From NCBI GenBank assembly GCA_937930695.1, contig CALHCB010000060.1, positions 1-48,776 on the forward strand: a stretch of 48,776 nucleotides of DNA, read 5' to 3'. The position numbers and the translations under genes are program-made. The notes beneath the pieces were generated by a model. It had not been told where the DNA came from, searched no databases, and was given only the letters and a program-made list of their open reading frames with translations. Source of the stretch: an uncultured Acidimicrobiales bacterium (lineage in GTDB: Bacteria > Actinomycetota > Acidimicrobiia > Acidimicrobiales > SZUA-35). This document shows positions 33,029-41,670 of this stretch, piece after piece (the first letter of the stretch is position 1; every line of letters starts with the position of its first letter).

Positions 33029-33751
33029 ATGACGGAAACGAGCGAAGAACAACTGACGATCTTGTGTGTTGCCGCCCACCCCGACGATCTCGATTTTGGG
33101 TGCGCGGGAACAACGGCCTCACTGACGGCACAAGGCCACAACGTGGTCTACTGCCTCGTGACAGACGGTCAAGCCGGAGGATCAGACAACACGATCACCC
33201 GAGACCAAATGGCCGCGATCCGGCGCGACGAACAGACGGCTGCCGCCAAGGTTGTCGGTGTCACCGAACTGCATTGGTTGAGCTTTCCCGACGGAGCGGT
33301 CGAAGTCACGATCGAGCTTCGCAAGGCCATCAGCCGCGTGATTCGAATGGTCAAGCCCGATCGGGTCGTCACCCAGTCGCCGGAGCGCAACTTCGGCAGG
33401 ATCTACAGCAGCCACCCCGATCACATCGCGACGGGTGAAGCCACCCTGTGTGCGGTCTACCCCGATGCTCGCAACGAGTTTGCGCACACCTCGCTGCTCG
33501 CCGAGGAGGGCCTCGAGCCGCACAGCGTGCCGGAGGTCTGGATCGTCGGCGGCCCAAAGCCCGACATCTTCATCGACATCACCGACAGCATGGAGAAGAA
33601 GATCGAGGCCCTCATGTGCCATGAGAGCCAGATCGCCGATCCGCCGGGGATGTCCGAGCGCATTCGAGAGTGGGGCGCCGAGACTGCGAAGTCGGGCGAC
33701 CTTCCCGAAGGTCGACAAGCCGAAGCGTTCCGCCGACTCGAAACCGCCTGA
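33029..33751 (+). CDS. PIG-L/LmbE-family deacetylase
   Basis: A 240-residue zinc deacetylase. The metal and general-base motif is 'AAHPDDLDFG' (His17, Asp19, Asp20), with the third ligand in 'SSHPDHIATG' (His129, His132). The family removes acetyl or acyl groups from sugars, as in MshB, Mca, BshB and GlcNAc-PI deacetylases. At this length and without other context the substrate cannot be given, although an N-acetylglucosamine conjugate is most likely. ATG 33029 was chosen over the long upstream frame because that would run through the divergent gene. The GH2 gene follows 39 bases later. Confidence 0.9.
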   Translation: MTETSEEQLTILCVAAHPDDLDFGCAGTTASLTAQGHNVVYCLVTDGQAGGSDNTITRDQMAAIRRDEQTAAAKVVGVTELHWLSFPDGAVEVTIELRKAISRVIRMVKPDRVVTQSPERNFGRIYSSHPDHIATGEATLCAVYPDARNEFAHTSLLAEEGLEPHSVPEVWIVGGPKPDIFIDITDSMEKKIEALMCHESQIADPPGMSERIREWGAETAKSGDLPEGRQAEAFRRLETA

Positions 33752-33790
33752 TCGAGGCCCACCAAACTGCACCCCAGCCAGGAGCGCCCG

Positions 33791-35545
33791 ATGAACCAAG
33801 GTCTGACTGTTCTCACCAACTTGGCGGCGCGCCGGGCCAATGGGCAGGTGCGATCGCTCGACGGAACCTGGCGAGCGATCGTCGATCCGTACGACTCTGG
33901 CTACATCAACATCCTCGGCGAACGGAATCGTCAGGGCTACTTCCGCGACTTCAAGCCCCGGCACGCTGGTGATCGAGTCGAGTACGACTTCGATCACTCG
34001 CTCGAGCTCAATGTCCCCGGAGATTGGAACACCCAGCATCCCGAACTCCTTTACTACGAGGGCACGGTTTGGTATCGCCGGCTGATCAACGTCAGTGCTG
34101 CTGAGGAGGCGCTCGATCAGCGCCAGTTCGTTCACTTCGGTGCCGCCAATCACACCACGAAGGTGTTCCTCGATGGAGAGGAAATTGCGACCCACACCGG
34201 CGGATTCGGCCCGTTCTCGGTTGAGGTCTCCGGACGGCTCACCGTCGGCGAGCACTCTCTTGTGGTCATGGTCAACAACCGACGCGAGCCGGATCGAATC
34301 CCCGCCATGCGTTCAGACTGGTGGAACTTCGGCGGGCTCCACCGCTCGGTCGACCTCCTCACGGTGCCAGCGACGTTCATCGCTGACGCCTGGGTCACTA
34401 TGGCCGCGGACGGTCGACTTGTCGGCGGCGTGACGCTCGACGGACCAGATGCAGGTCTCACGAAGCGTTTCGTGCTCGAAGCCGCCGGGATCGACATCAC
34501 CATCGAGGGGACAACGTTCGAAATCGGGGCCGGCGAGGTCGCCGACGTTGAGCGCTGGAACCCTGGCAAACCCGTCCTGCACGAGGTCACCTTCACCGCG
34601 GGCGACGACACCATTGGTGATCAGGTCGGATTCCGGACGGTTAGAACCGCGGGGACGACGATTCTGGTCAATGACCGACCGACATATTTACGAGGCATCT
34701 CACTCCACGCAGAAGGTCCATCCGGCGGACGACGAGCGAGCGGCGAAGACGATGCGGCAACACTTCTCGGGTGGGCCGAAGACTTGGGGGCCAACTTCGT
34801 CCGCCTTGGCCACTACCAACACGACGAGGCGATGGTCCGCGAGGCCGACCGACGGGGACTTCTTGCCTGGTGTGAGTTGCCGGTCTATTGGGGCATTGAC
34901 TTCGCGAATGTCGAGACAGCGGCGAACAGCATCGAACAGGCTGATGAGTTGGTCCTGCGAGACAGAAGCCGGGCCAGCGTCATTCTTTGGTCCGCGGCGA
35001 ACGAGACACTGCCTGGCCCCGAACGCGAACACTTCATCGCCGCGATCATCAAGCGCTTCCGCGAACTCGACCCGACCCGCCTCACGACGGCTGCCTTGCT
35101 CACCCTCCCAAGCAACGACCCAGCAGTCCACATCGATGACCCGCTCGGCCGTCATGTTGACGTCATCGGGGTCAACCAATACATGGGCTGGTATTACGCC
35201 GATCGATCCGATCTCGCGGTCACGAATTGGACGTCAGATTTCAACAAGCCAATCGTCTTCAGCGAGTTGGGCGCCGGGGCCAAAGCCGGCCTGCACGGTA
35301 ACGACGACGAAATCTGGACTGAGGAGTTTCAGGCGGCGGTCTATCGAGCCCAGATCGAGATGATTGCTCGCCAACCCGACTGCGCCGGACTTTCGCCTTG
35401 GATCCTCAAGGACTTCCGCACGCCGCTCCGAGTCCTCCCCGGTGTCCAAGATGGCTACAACCGCAAAGGACTCCTCAGCGAAGAGGGCGAACGAAAGTTG
35501 GCGTTCGACGTGCTGGCCGGGTGGTACCGGACGCTGGCGGACTGA
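33791..35545 (+). CDS. Glycoside hydrolase family 2 (beta-glucuronidase-like)
   Basis: A 584-residue cytoplasmic GH2 enzyme. It has a jelly-roll sugar-binding domain ('SLELNVPGDWNTQHPELLYY', 'MRSDWWNFGGLHRSVDLL'), an immunoglobulin-like domain and a TIM barrel. The acid/base is Glu405 in 'ILWSAANETLPG' and the nucleophile Glu492 in 'VFSELGAGA'. The size and the 'WWNFGGLHR' segment are closest to beta-glucuronidases, though beta-galactosidase activity cannot be excluded. No signal peptide is seen. ATG 33791 has AGGAG six bases upstream. It lies directly after the PIG-L gene and is probably co-expressed with it. Confidence 0.9.
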   Translation: MNQGLTVLTNLAARRANGQVRSLDGTWRAIVDPYDSGYINILGERNRQGYFRDFKPRHAGDRVEYDFDHSLELNVPGDWNTQHPELLYYEGTVWYRRLINVSAAEEALDQRQFVHFGAANHTTKVFLDGEEIATHTGGFGPFSVEVSGRLTVGEHSLVVMVNNRREPDRIPAMRSDWWNFGGLHRSVDLLTVPATFIADAWVTMAADGRLVGGVTLDGPDAGLTKRFVLEAAGIDITIEGTTFEIGAGEVADVERWNPGKPVLHEVTFTAGDDTIGDQVGFRTVRTAGTTILVNDRPTYLRGISLHAEGPSGGRRASGEDDAATLLGWAEDLGANFVRLGHYQHDEAMVREADRRGLLAWCELPVYWGIDFANVETAANSIEQADELVLRDRSRASVILWSAANETLPGPEREHFIAAIIKRFRELDPTRLTTAALLTLPSNDPAVHIDDPLGRHVDVIGVNQYMGWYYADRSDLAVTNWTSDFNKPIVFSELGAGAKAGLHGNDDEIWTEEFQAAVYRAQIEMIARQPDCAGLSPWILKDFRTPLRVLPGVQDGYNRKGLLSEEGERKLAFDVLAGWYRTLAD

Positions 35546-35561
35546 CCTCTAGAGTGTCGCA

Positions 35562-37193
35562 ATGGCGGTGACAGAAGACGACAGCCCGGCCCCCGTCAAG
35601 GAGCCGGAGAAGAGCACGTCGTCCTCGGACCCGCTCACGCCGCTGAAAGGCCGACAGTGGTGGCATCGCCACCTCGAGCCCGAAGAACGGCGCCGAGTTC
35701 TCTCCGATCTCGCGATTAGTCGTACCCCACATTGGGGCTTCCGCTTCACCGTCATGCTCACGCTCTCGGTGATCGTCGCCGTGATGGGGTTGTCGGCCAA
35801 CTCCGCCGCCGTGGTCATTGGCGCCATGTTGCTCGCCCCGCTCATGGGGCCGGTCCTCGCCACTGCGGCTTGCTTATCGATGGCGTTGTTCAAGAAAGCG
35901 TTCGTGTTCCTCGCCAAGGTCATCCTGGCGACTGCCTGGTGCATCGCCTTGTCCTATGTCCTTGCCAAGTTCTTCGTGCCCGACGGGCCACTCCCGATCG
36001 AAGTCGTAGCGAGGACCAAGCCAGATATTCGCGATTTGGTCGTCGCCCTCGGCGCGGGGGCCGCCGGCTCGTACGCAACAGTTCGCAAAGATGCCTCATC
36101 TGCGTTGCCTGGTGTTGCGGTCGCTGTGGCGCTCGTCCCGCCACTCGGCACAGTCGGCATTGCCCTTGAAGCAGGGAATCAGAGCTACGCCCAGGGCGCA
36201 CTGTTGCTCTACACGACCAACTTGGCCGCCATCATTTTTGCCGGAACGATCGTCTTCATCGTGACGGGATTCGTTCCGCCTCGGCGCCTTGCTTCCCAGG
36301 GCAAGCGACTCTTGTTGTCCAAGTTGATCGTGATCGGTGTGGTCGTTGCCATTGCCCTCCCTCTCTACAGCGCATCACAGGGTGCTGTCGACGCAACGAA
36401 TCGACAGATCGAGGCCAACGAGATCGTCGATGCCTGGCTCGGCGATGTGGACGAGGATCGCGAAGTCAGTCTGAATCGACTGGAAGAAGGTCGAATCCTC
36501 GTTGAGGTCGACAGCTTTGAACCAGCGCTCGATCAAGAAGTCGTCGTGAGCCGCCTTCAGGATGCGTTTGGTGAAGACATCGCGGTGTCAGTTCGCTGGG
36601 ACCGAATCGAGCGGGCCCAAACCACCACGACAGCTGCCCCCACCACCACAATCCTTTCAGACGAGCAGATCCTCGAGACCAAGGTCGAGACAATCGTTGG
36701 CGCCTGGCTCACCGACAACGACGACGGCGGCGATTACGAACTCGACAAAATCATCATTGCGGACGGTGTCGTCCGAGTAGACGCAGCTGGTGTCGGAGAG
36801 CCGCCGTCGCTCACCGATCTCGAAGAACGGCTCGACGCAGAACTCGAGCAGGTATTGGCCATCCGGCTGAACTGGACCGAACGCCAGGTCCTCACCCCCG
36901 GAGTCACGACCCCAACACCGCTCGAGGTGCTGTCGCAACAGATGCGATCAGAGGTCCAGGACTTCGCTGCTGAAGACGACTCTCTGACGCTTCAGTTCTT
37001 TGTCTTCGATGGCGAGCGGGCCGTGATCGAATTCATCGGCCTCGTCGAGCCCGATATCAACGAACTCGTGATGAGTCTCCACGACATCAACGAGGACGAG
37101 TTCCCCGTTGATGTCTTCTTCACTCAACGTCAGTTAGTCACAACAACGACGACGACGACCGTTCCCGACGACGAGACCACAACGACCTCGTAG
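35562..37193 (+). CDS. DUF389 membrane protein with three C-terminal repeats
   Basis: A 543-residue protein. Residues about 60-280 are the DUF389 (TIGR00341) hydrophobic core: 'LSANSAAVVIGAMLLAPLMG' and 'SSALPGVAVAVALVPPLGTV' are its hallmark segments, and five or more helices are present. The rest is an extracytoplasmic tail of three related alpha/beta units of 70-75 residues (about 285-355, 370-440 and 450-525), each ending in a short strand followed by a basic residue, separated by Thr-rich linkers, and closing in a Thr-rich run. DUF389 function is unknown. The gene is 16 bases after the GH2 gene and converges with the OmpA/BON gene, whose product has similar repeats. Confidence 0.87.
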   Translation: MAVTEDDSPAPVKEPEKSTSSSDPLTPLKGRQWWHRHLEPEERRRVLSDLAISRTPHWGFRFTVMLTLSVIVAVMGLSANSAAVVIGAMLLAPLMGPVLATAACLSMALFKKAFVFLAKVILATAWCIALSYVLAKFFVPDGPLPIEVVARTKPDIRDLVVALGAGAAGSYATVRKDASSALPGVAVAVALVPPLGTVGIALEAGNQSYAQGALLLYTTNLAAIIFAGTIVFIVTGFVPPRRLASQGKRLLLSKLIVIGVVVAIALPLYSASQGAVDATNRQIEANEIVDAWLGDVDEDREVSLNRLEEGRILVEVDSFEPALDQEVVVSRLQDAFGEDIAVSVRWDRIERAQTTTTAAPTTTILSDEQILETKVETIVGAWLTDNDDGGDYELDKIIIADGVVRVDAAGVGEPPSLTDLEERLDAELEQVLAIRLNWTERQVLTPGVTTPTPLEVLSQQMRSEVQDFAAEDDSLTLQFFVFDGERAVIEFIGLVEPDINELVMSLHDINEDEFPVDVFFTQRQLVTTTTTTTVPDDETTTTS

Positions 37194-37218
37194 CTGACGT
37201 CGAGGACTCAGCGAACCG

Positions 37219-38466
37219 TCACTCGTCGGATTCCTCGTCCGTCGAGGCATCCTCGTCCGTCTCATCTTCTGCTGGTTCGTCGCTAGTGGCGCCCTCGAAT
37301 TCGAATTCGATCCGGCGATTGGCGGCCTTGCCTTCATCAGTCTCATTGTCCGCGATCGGTTCGTTTTCTCCAGCCCCCCGGGCTGAAAGTCTCGCTTCGT
37401 CAACGCCGAGTGAGACCAAGCGGTCAACGACCGCAACAGCCCGATCTTCCGACAGCAATTGGTTCGTTCCCGCGTCACCAGAGCTGTCGGTGTGACCGAC
37501 GATCTCCACCGGCACGTCCGGAGCGGCATTGATCGCGAGAGCAAGGTTGGTGAGGATGTCATCACTGGTGGTCTGGATGTCGGCGCTGCCAGACTCGAAC
37601 AGAATCGGAGTGGCTGCCACCTGGGCTCGGAGTTGCGATTCGAGTCGGCCAAGGGCGTCGGGGCTGGTGTCGAAGGAAACCGACGAACCATCGATGGAGC
37701 TTGCCCCGAAGAAGCGGCTGAGTTCGGTGGCGAGCGCCTCTGCCCGGAAGTCTCCGGCATCGACCAGTCCGGAGATCGTGATTGTCGAGTTCGTAAGCGT
37801 CGTGTCTGGGTCAACCACAAGCGCTGAAGAATCGGTCATGGCCTGTCCGAAGATCCGGAACGAGGCAACCTCGAATTCATCAAGAGATACCTGGTCAGGG
37901 AACGAGCCGGTGAGGACCACCGTGTTTGTCGAGATGCGAACCTGAGCATCCACTGGAGTTTCGTCGAGCTCGATGAGCGCGACGTCGAAGCCGCCAGCTT
38001 CGAGCCCGAGCGATGCAGCAGCATCCGCCTGCAGACCCGCGGCGTCGGTGTCGCCCTCGAATGCGTTTCCTGAGATATTCAGCCGCCCACCATCCATCGT
38101 TGTTCCCTCATCGATCACGAGCTCGTCGACAACCCGCTCATAGCGGTCTTGGGCGGACTGCAAGAGACTGTCTCTCGAGGCAACATCTGGCACCGCGCCT
38201 CGCAAGGTGACGCTCTCGCCATCGACGACGAATTCGAGATCGACCGAAGTGAATTCCGACGACGCATCAGCAGCGGCAGTCGTGGTTGCCGCCGTCTCGA
38301 CGACCGCGTCGTCAGCCTGGAACGCAAGGAGGGCGACGGCAGCGAAGACGCCGAAGAGCACGAGCAGGTACAACCAACTCAGCCTGGTGGCACGACGATC
38401 GTCGTCGTCGCTCGATGCGACAGGCGTCACGACGTCATCGGGAACGGGCTCGACGGCATCAGTCAT
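37219..38466 (-). CDS. OmpA-family protein with BON-like repeats (ArfA-like)
   Basis: A 415-residue membrane protein: a short acidic cytoplasmic N-terminus, one helix at about 31-50, a Thr/Ala linker, two or three BON-like repeats (about 70-265), an OmpA peptidoglycan-binding domain (about 285-390) and an acidic tail. The OmpA domain is intact: 'ILFESGSADIQ', 'VEIVGHTDSSGDAGTNQLLS' and 'ARGAGENEPIADN', including the Asp/Arg residues that hold diaminopimelate. Order and size are those of mycobacterial ArfA (Rv0899), a peptidoglycan-linked envelope protein. It probably tethers the envelope to the cell wall. It converges on the DUF389 gene with 25 bases between stops. Confidence 0.88.
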   Translation of the reverse strand: MTDAVEPVPDDVVTPVASSDDDDRRATRLSWLYLLVLFGVFAAVALLAFQADDAVVETAATTTAAADASSEFTSVDLEFVVDGESVTLRGAVPDVASRDSLLQSAQDRYERVVDELVIDEGTTMDGGRLNISGNAFEGDTDAAGLQADAAASLGLEAGGFDVALIELDETPVDAQVRISTNTVVLTGSFPDQVSLDEFEVASFRIFGQAMTDSSALVVDPDTTLTNSTITISGLVDAGDFRAEALATELSRFFGASSIDGSSVSFDTSPDALGRLESQLRAQVAATPILFESGSADIQTTSDDILTNLALAINAAPDVPVEIVGHTDSSGDAGTNQLLSEDRAVAVVDRLVSLGVDEARLSARGAGENEPIADNETDEGKAANRRIEFEFEGATSDEPAEDETDEDASTDEESDE

Positions 38467-38523
38467 GCGTCTGTTTGTATCCGGCTTGTGGTCCGGACGG
38501 TGGGATTGCGACAGCGAGCTGGC

Positions 38524-39885
38524 CTAGAGACCCTGCGGCAGCCGGGAGAGAGCGTCTTGGACTTTCGCCTCGGGGTACTCATAGTCGACCATTTCACCCG
38601 AGAAGTACCGGTCATATGCCGCGAGGTCCAAATGGCCGTGCCCGCAGAGAGCGGTGAGAATCACTCGCTCTTCCCCAGCTTCCTTGGCATCCAGGGCCTC
38701 ACGCACCGTTCCTGCAAGGGCGTGTGTCGGTTCAGGCGCTGGCACGATGCCCTCGTTGCGGGCGAACATCACTCCGGCCTCGAAGCACTCGGTCTGGTTG
38801 ATCGAGATCGCTTCCATCATGCCCAACTCATAGATGTGACTAATGAGCGGCGACATGCCGTGATATCGAAGTCCACCAGCGTGAATGTCGTCAGGAATGA
38901 AGTCGTGGCCCAGCGTGTGCATCTTCATGAGTGGCGTCATGCCTGCGCTGTCTCCGAAGTCATATGCATAGGCGCCCTTCGTGAGGGACGGACAGGCTGC
39001 GGGCTCGACCGCTCGAATGGTCGGGTTCATGTTGCCCGCCATCTTCTCCCGCATGAACGGGAAGGTAAGACCTGCGAAGTTCGACCCGCCGCCGGTGCAG
39101 CCAATGATCACGTCTGGGGTGTCGCCCGCCATCTCCAGCTGCTTGATCGCCTCTTCACCAATGATCGTTTGATGCATGAGCACGTGGTTGAGTACCGACC
39201 CGAGGGCGTAACGAACCTCTGGGTATGGCGCGGCCATCTCAACGGCCTCGGAAATGGCGATTCCGAGGCTTCCTGGGTTGTTCGGATCTTCGGCCAGGAG
39301 CTTGCGACCATATTCGGTGAGGTCTGATGGGCTCGGGTGAATAGTGGCCCCGAAGGTCTCGATCATCGCCTTGCGATATGGCTTTTGGTCATAGCTCGCC
39401 CGGACCTGCCACACCTCACACTCCATGTCGAAGAGCGAGCAGGCGAACGCAAGGGCAGTGCCCCATTGCCCGGCACCGGTCTCGGTGGTCAGCTTCGTGA
39501 TGCCCTCGGCCTTGTTGTAATAGGCCTGAGGCACGGACGTATTCGGCTTGTGTGAGCCAGCAGGGCTGACGCCCTCGTACTTGTAATAGATCTTCGCTGG
39601 CGTATCGAGGGCCTTCTCAAGCCGGTGGGCTCGATAGAGGGGCGACGGTCGCCAGAGCTTGTAGACCTCCTGGACCTCCTCAGGGATGTCGATATAGGGG
39701 TCTTGGGAGACCTCTTGCATGATGAGGGCCATTGGAAACAACGGAGCGAAATCTTCCGGTCCCGCCGGCTCACGCGTTCCTGGGTGGAGCGCGGGAGGCG
39801 GCGGCGACGGAAGATCCGGGACGATGTTGTACCACTGCGTCGGCATTTCAGATTCGTCGAGCAGGTACTTGGTCTTGGCGGCCAT
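38524..39885 (-). CDS. trpB: Tryptophan synthase beta chain-like protein, TrpB2 type
   Basis: A 453-residue PLP enzyme of the TrpB2 class: it carries the long N-terminal region ending in '[17 protein letters not shown]', PLP-lysine in 'AGSHKPNTS' (Lys113), '[20 protein letters not shown]' and the phosphate loop '[12 protein letters not shown]'. The class is distinct from the standard TrpB (it lacks the usual trpA contact segments), works alone or in other contexts, and condenses indole with serine. It is not next to other trp genes. A good ribosome site (AGGAG, seven bases before ATG) is present. A small zinc-ribbon gene lies 94 bases upstream on the same strand. Confidence 0.93.
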   Translation of the reverse strand: MAAKTKYLLDESEMPTQWYNIVPDLPSPPPPALHPGTREPAGPEDFAPLFPMALIMQEVSQDPYIDIPEEVQEVYKLWRPSPLYRAHRLEKALDTPAKIYYKYEGVSPAGSHKPNTSVPQAYYNKAEGITKLTTETGAGQWGTALAFACSLFDMECEVWQVRASYDQKPYRKAMIETFGATIHPSPSDLTEYGRKLLAEDPNNPGSLGIAISEAVEMAAPYPEVRYALGSVLNHVLMHQTIIGEEAIKQLEMAGDTPDVIIGCTGGGSNFAGLTFPFMREKMAGNMNPTIRAVEPAACPSLTKGAYAYDFGDSAGMTPLMKMHTLGHDFIPDDIHAGGLRYHGMSPLISHIYELGMMEAISINQTECFEAGVMFARNEGIVPAPEPTHALAGTVREALDAKEAGEERVILTALCGHGHLDLAAYDRYFSGEMVDYEYPEAKVQDALSRLPQGL

Positions 39886-39979
39886 CGCGGACTCCTGGAA
39901 ATCAGTCGGTAGGAGTGCGGATGGTAGTTGTCGACGCCGTAGGACGCCGAGTCAGCTCAAAGAGCGAATGGCAGAATGG

Positions 39980-40156
39980 TCAATCCCACCACACAGCAAA
40001 CGGCTCGTTGCAGGTCCGGCAGTAGTAGTCGGTGCGTAGCAACGCACCATCCATCACATCACCGATCTCTACGGTCTGGCTGTCGTCAGAAGTGCACTGC
40101 GGGCAGGCAACGCTGACGGTTTCAATCTCTCTTGCTGTTGTTGTTGAACAACCCAT
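39980..40156 (-). CDS. Small zinc-ribbon protein
   Basis: A 58-residue protein from ATG 40156 (66 residues if GTG 40180 is used). Two cysteine pairs, 'VACPQCTSDD' and 'YYCRTCNEPF', make a plausible zinc ribbon. Such small ribbons often bind nucleic acid or serve as partners of larger enzymes, but I do not recognise this one. It is followed 94 bases later by trpB2 on the same strand. A perfect dyad lies 33 bases upstream of its start (40189-40206). The cysteine spacing and small size are the only evidence that it is real. Confidence 0.55.
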   Translation of the reverse strand: MGCSTTTAREIETVSVACPQCTSDDSQTVEIGDVMDGALLRTDYYCRTCNEPFAVWWD

Positions 40157-40188
40157 TTCATCTCGCTCGATTCTTGTCACCCGATGCG

Positions 40189-40206
40189 GTTGTCACCCGT
40201 GACAAC
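40189..40206. promoter_or_regulatory. Perfect 8+8 dyad with repeated half-site
   Basis: GTTGTCAC-CC-GTGACAAC is a perfect inverted repeat of 8-bp arms. The TTGTCACCCG half-site also occurs 15 bases away at 40175-40184. It lies just upstream of the zinc-ribbon gene and after the LLM oxidoreductase gene, so it is likely an operator for the zinc-ribbon/trpB2 region, or else a terminator stem for the LLM gene. Confidence 0.45.
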
Positions 40207-40285
40207 TTCTACGGCGCGCAAACTCGTTCTCGTGAGCGAAATGAGCCTTGTTGCTAGGTCATGTGAGCAAGATCGCCCACCACGG

Positions 40286-41233
40286 TCAACCCGGCTGAAG
40301 AAGGCGTCGAACTTCAGCGATCGATTCGATCTCGGCCATCGAGTCCTTGCCGACCGGGGTGAGATTGAACGTGGTCGCACCCGCATCGACATACGGCATC
40401 AAGAACTCTGCAATGTGCTCGGGCGTGCCCAATGGCGTGTAACGCTCAAAGGGCTCGAACGGCATCTTGTAGAAGCGCCGCATCCCATCTGCCACGTGCT
40501 GTCGTCCGTCGATGGGATCTGAGCCGACACCAACCCAGAGTTGAATGCCGTGGCTCCACTCCGAAGGGGTTGGGGCCGCGACTGATCGATCCTGCGCCGC
40601 AACTTCTTCGACCATGGCGATGCCTTCCGCCAGGCGGCGAGCCGAACACCAGGCGGCGAGCCATCCGTCACCAAGCCGACCCGCACGCGCCAACGCAGCA
40701 TCACTGCGTCCACCGACGACAAACGGAACAGCCGGAGAGGGTTCCGGTCGTATGCGAGCTCCGTCGAGCGTGAAGAACTCATCGTCCCAGTCGACGGTTT
40801 CTCCAACGAGCAACCTGCGGACGATTTCGAGCGCAGCGTCGGTGCGTCGGCCTCGGGTACTGGGATCGATACCGCACACCTCGAACTCTGAGCGATCCTC
40901 GCCCCCGACACCGATGCCGACCGTCAGCCGTCCTGGTGCGGCCTCAGCCAGTGTCACGATCTGTCGGGCTGCCACCATGGGGTGTCGTAACGCGAGCAGC
41001 AAAACACCGAGCGAGAGATCAAGGCGGGGTTCCAGGCCCGAGAGCACAGCGAGAGAGACGACGCCATCGGTGCCAGATCCGCCCCGGAAGCTGACGTGAT
41101 CGGCAGTGAAAATCTGATCAATCCCGCCATCGGCGATGGCGCCGAGGAGGGCTCGTTGTTCGGTGTGCGGGAGAGAAAAAAGCGACCATGGCGGCGTAAT
41201 GCCAACACGAATGGGTGCCGAATTCTCAGGCAC
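40286..41233 (-). CDS. LLM-class flavin/F420-dependent oxidoreductase
   Basis: A 315-residue luciferase-like monooxygenase fold protein. 'RVGITPPWSLFSLPHTEQRA' and 'AIADGGIDQIFTADHVSF' form the first barrel strands, and 'TVGIGVGGEDRSEFEVCGID' and 'PFVVGGRSDAALARAGRLGD' are conserved in the class, which uses FMN or F420. It could be a monooxygenase or an F420-dependent dehydrogenase; its substrate is unknown. Start GTG 41233 overlaps the ferredoxin stop by eight bases, so the two are translated together. A TTG at 41275 would extend the overlap to 50 bases and is less likely. Confidence 0.87.
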   Translation of the reverse strand: MPENSAPIRVGITPPWSLFSLPHTEQRALLGAIADGGIDQIFTADHVSFRGGSGTDGVVSLAVLSGLEPRLDLSLGVLLLALRHPMVAARQIVTLAEAAPGRLTVGIGVGGEDRSEFEVCGIDPSTRGRRTDAALEIVRRLLVGETVDWDDEFFTLDGARIRPEPSPAVPFVVGGRSDAALARAGRLGDGWLAAWCSARRLAEGIAMVEEVAAQDRSVAAPTPSEWSHGIQLWVGVGSDPIDGRQHVADGMRRFYKMPFEPFERYTPLGTPEHIAEFLMPYVDAGATTFNLTPVGKDSMAEIESIAEVRRLLQPG

Positions 41234-41546
41234 CGCTGGCGCTTCGACCAACCGCAGGAGCGCCGGCCCGATCAAGCTCGGGAAGCTCTTCGAACTCGAT
41301 GAAGATGCACTCCCCCGGACATTCGCCAGCCGAGTCGATCACGGCCTTTTCGGAGCGCTGGGGCACTACGGCGAGAGATCCCGAGCCTCCCGGGTCGTTC
41401 AACACGACGTTGTCCTCGACCACATAGGCGATTCCGTCTTCAAGAATTCGGAACACCTCGGGAGCGTGGTCGGTGCAGATCCCGTCGCCGGTGCACAAGT
41501 CCTGATCAATCCAGACTAGGAGCCTGGCCGATGACGCCGCGTTCAT
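41226..41546 (-). CDS. [3Fe-4S]-type ferredoxin
   Basis: A 106-residue small ferredoxin of the P450-associated type. The first two ligands are Cys18 and Cys24 in 'DLCTGDGICTDHAPEVF', and the third is Cys76 in 'AGECPGEC'. An additional Cys80 makes a C-x3-C end pair, and the fourth ligand of the usual four-iron form is replaced, so a [3Fe-4S] cluster is expected. It should pass single electrons to an oxygenase. The partner may be the LLM enzyme encoded directly downstream (8-base overlap) or the P450 at 11885-13192. ATG 41546 is divergent from aroC with 124 bases between. Confidence 0.85.
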   Translation of the reverse strand: MNAASSARLLVWIDQDLCTGDGICTDHAPEVFRILEDGIAYVVEDNVVLNDPGGSGSLAVVPQRSEKAVIDSAGECPGECIFIEFEELPELDRAGAPAVGRSASGA

Positions 41547-41670
41547 TGCCTCAACGATACCCCTCGGGCGCCTTGGAGCCAGAACCGAGGGCACCAGACC
41601 CGGCTGAGCAGATGCGCCCGGAACCGATTCTCGATCGAGTGAGTCCTGGGTGGCAGTACGATCATCGATC

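Noticed and set aside
37290..37315. GAATTC repeated stretch
   Set aside because: Codes for alternating Glu/Phe at the end of the OmpA domain; no regulatory meaning evident.
38149..39327. 392-codon plus-strand frame
   Set aside because: It runs antisense across both the OmpA/BON and trpB2 genes, which have clear motifs; its peptide shows no domain.
40630..40662. Direct repeat of CCAGGCGGCGAGCC (40630-40643 and 40649-40662)
   Set aside because: Inside the LLM gene, encoding ordinary Ala/Arg-rich helix; most likely chance from codon bias.
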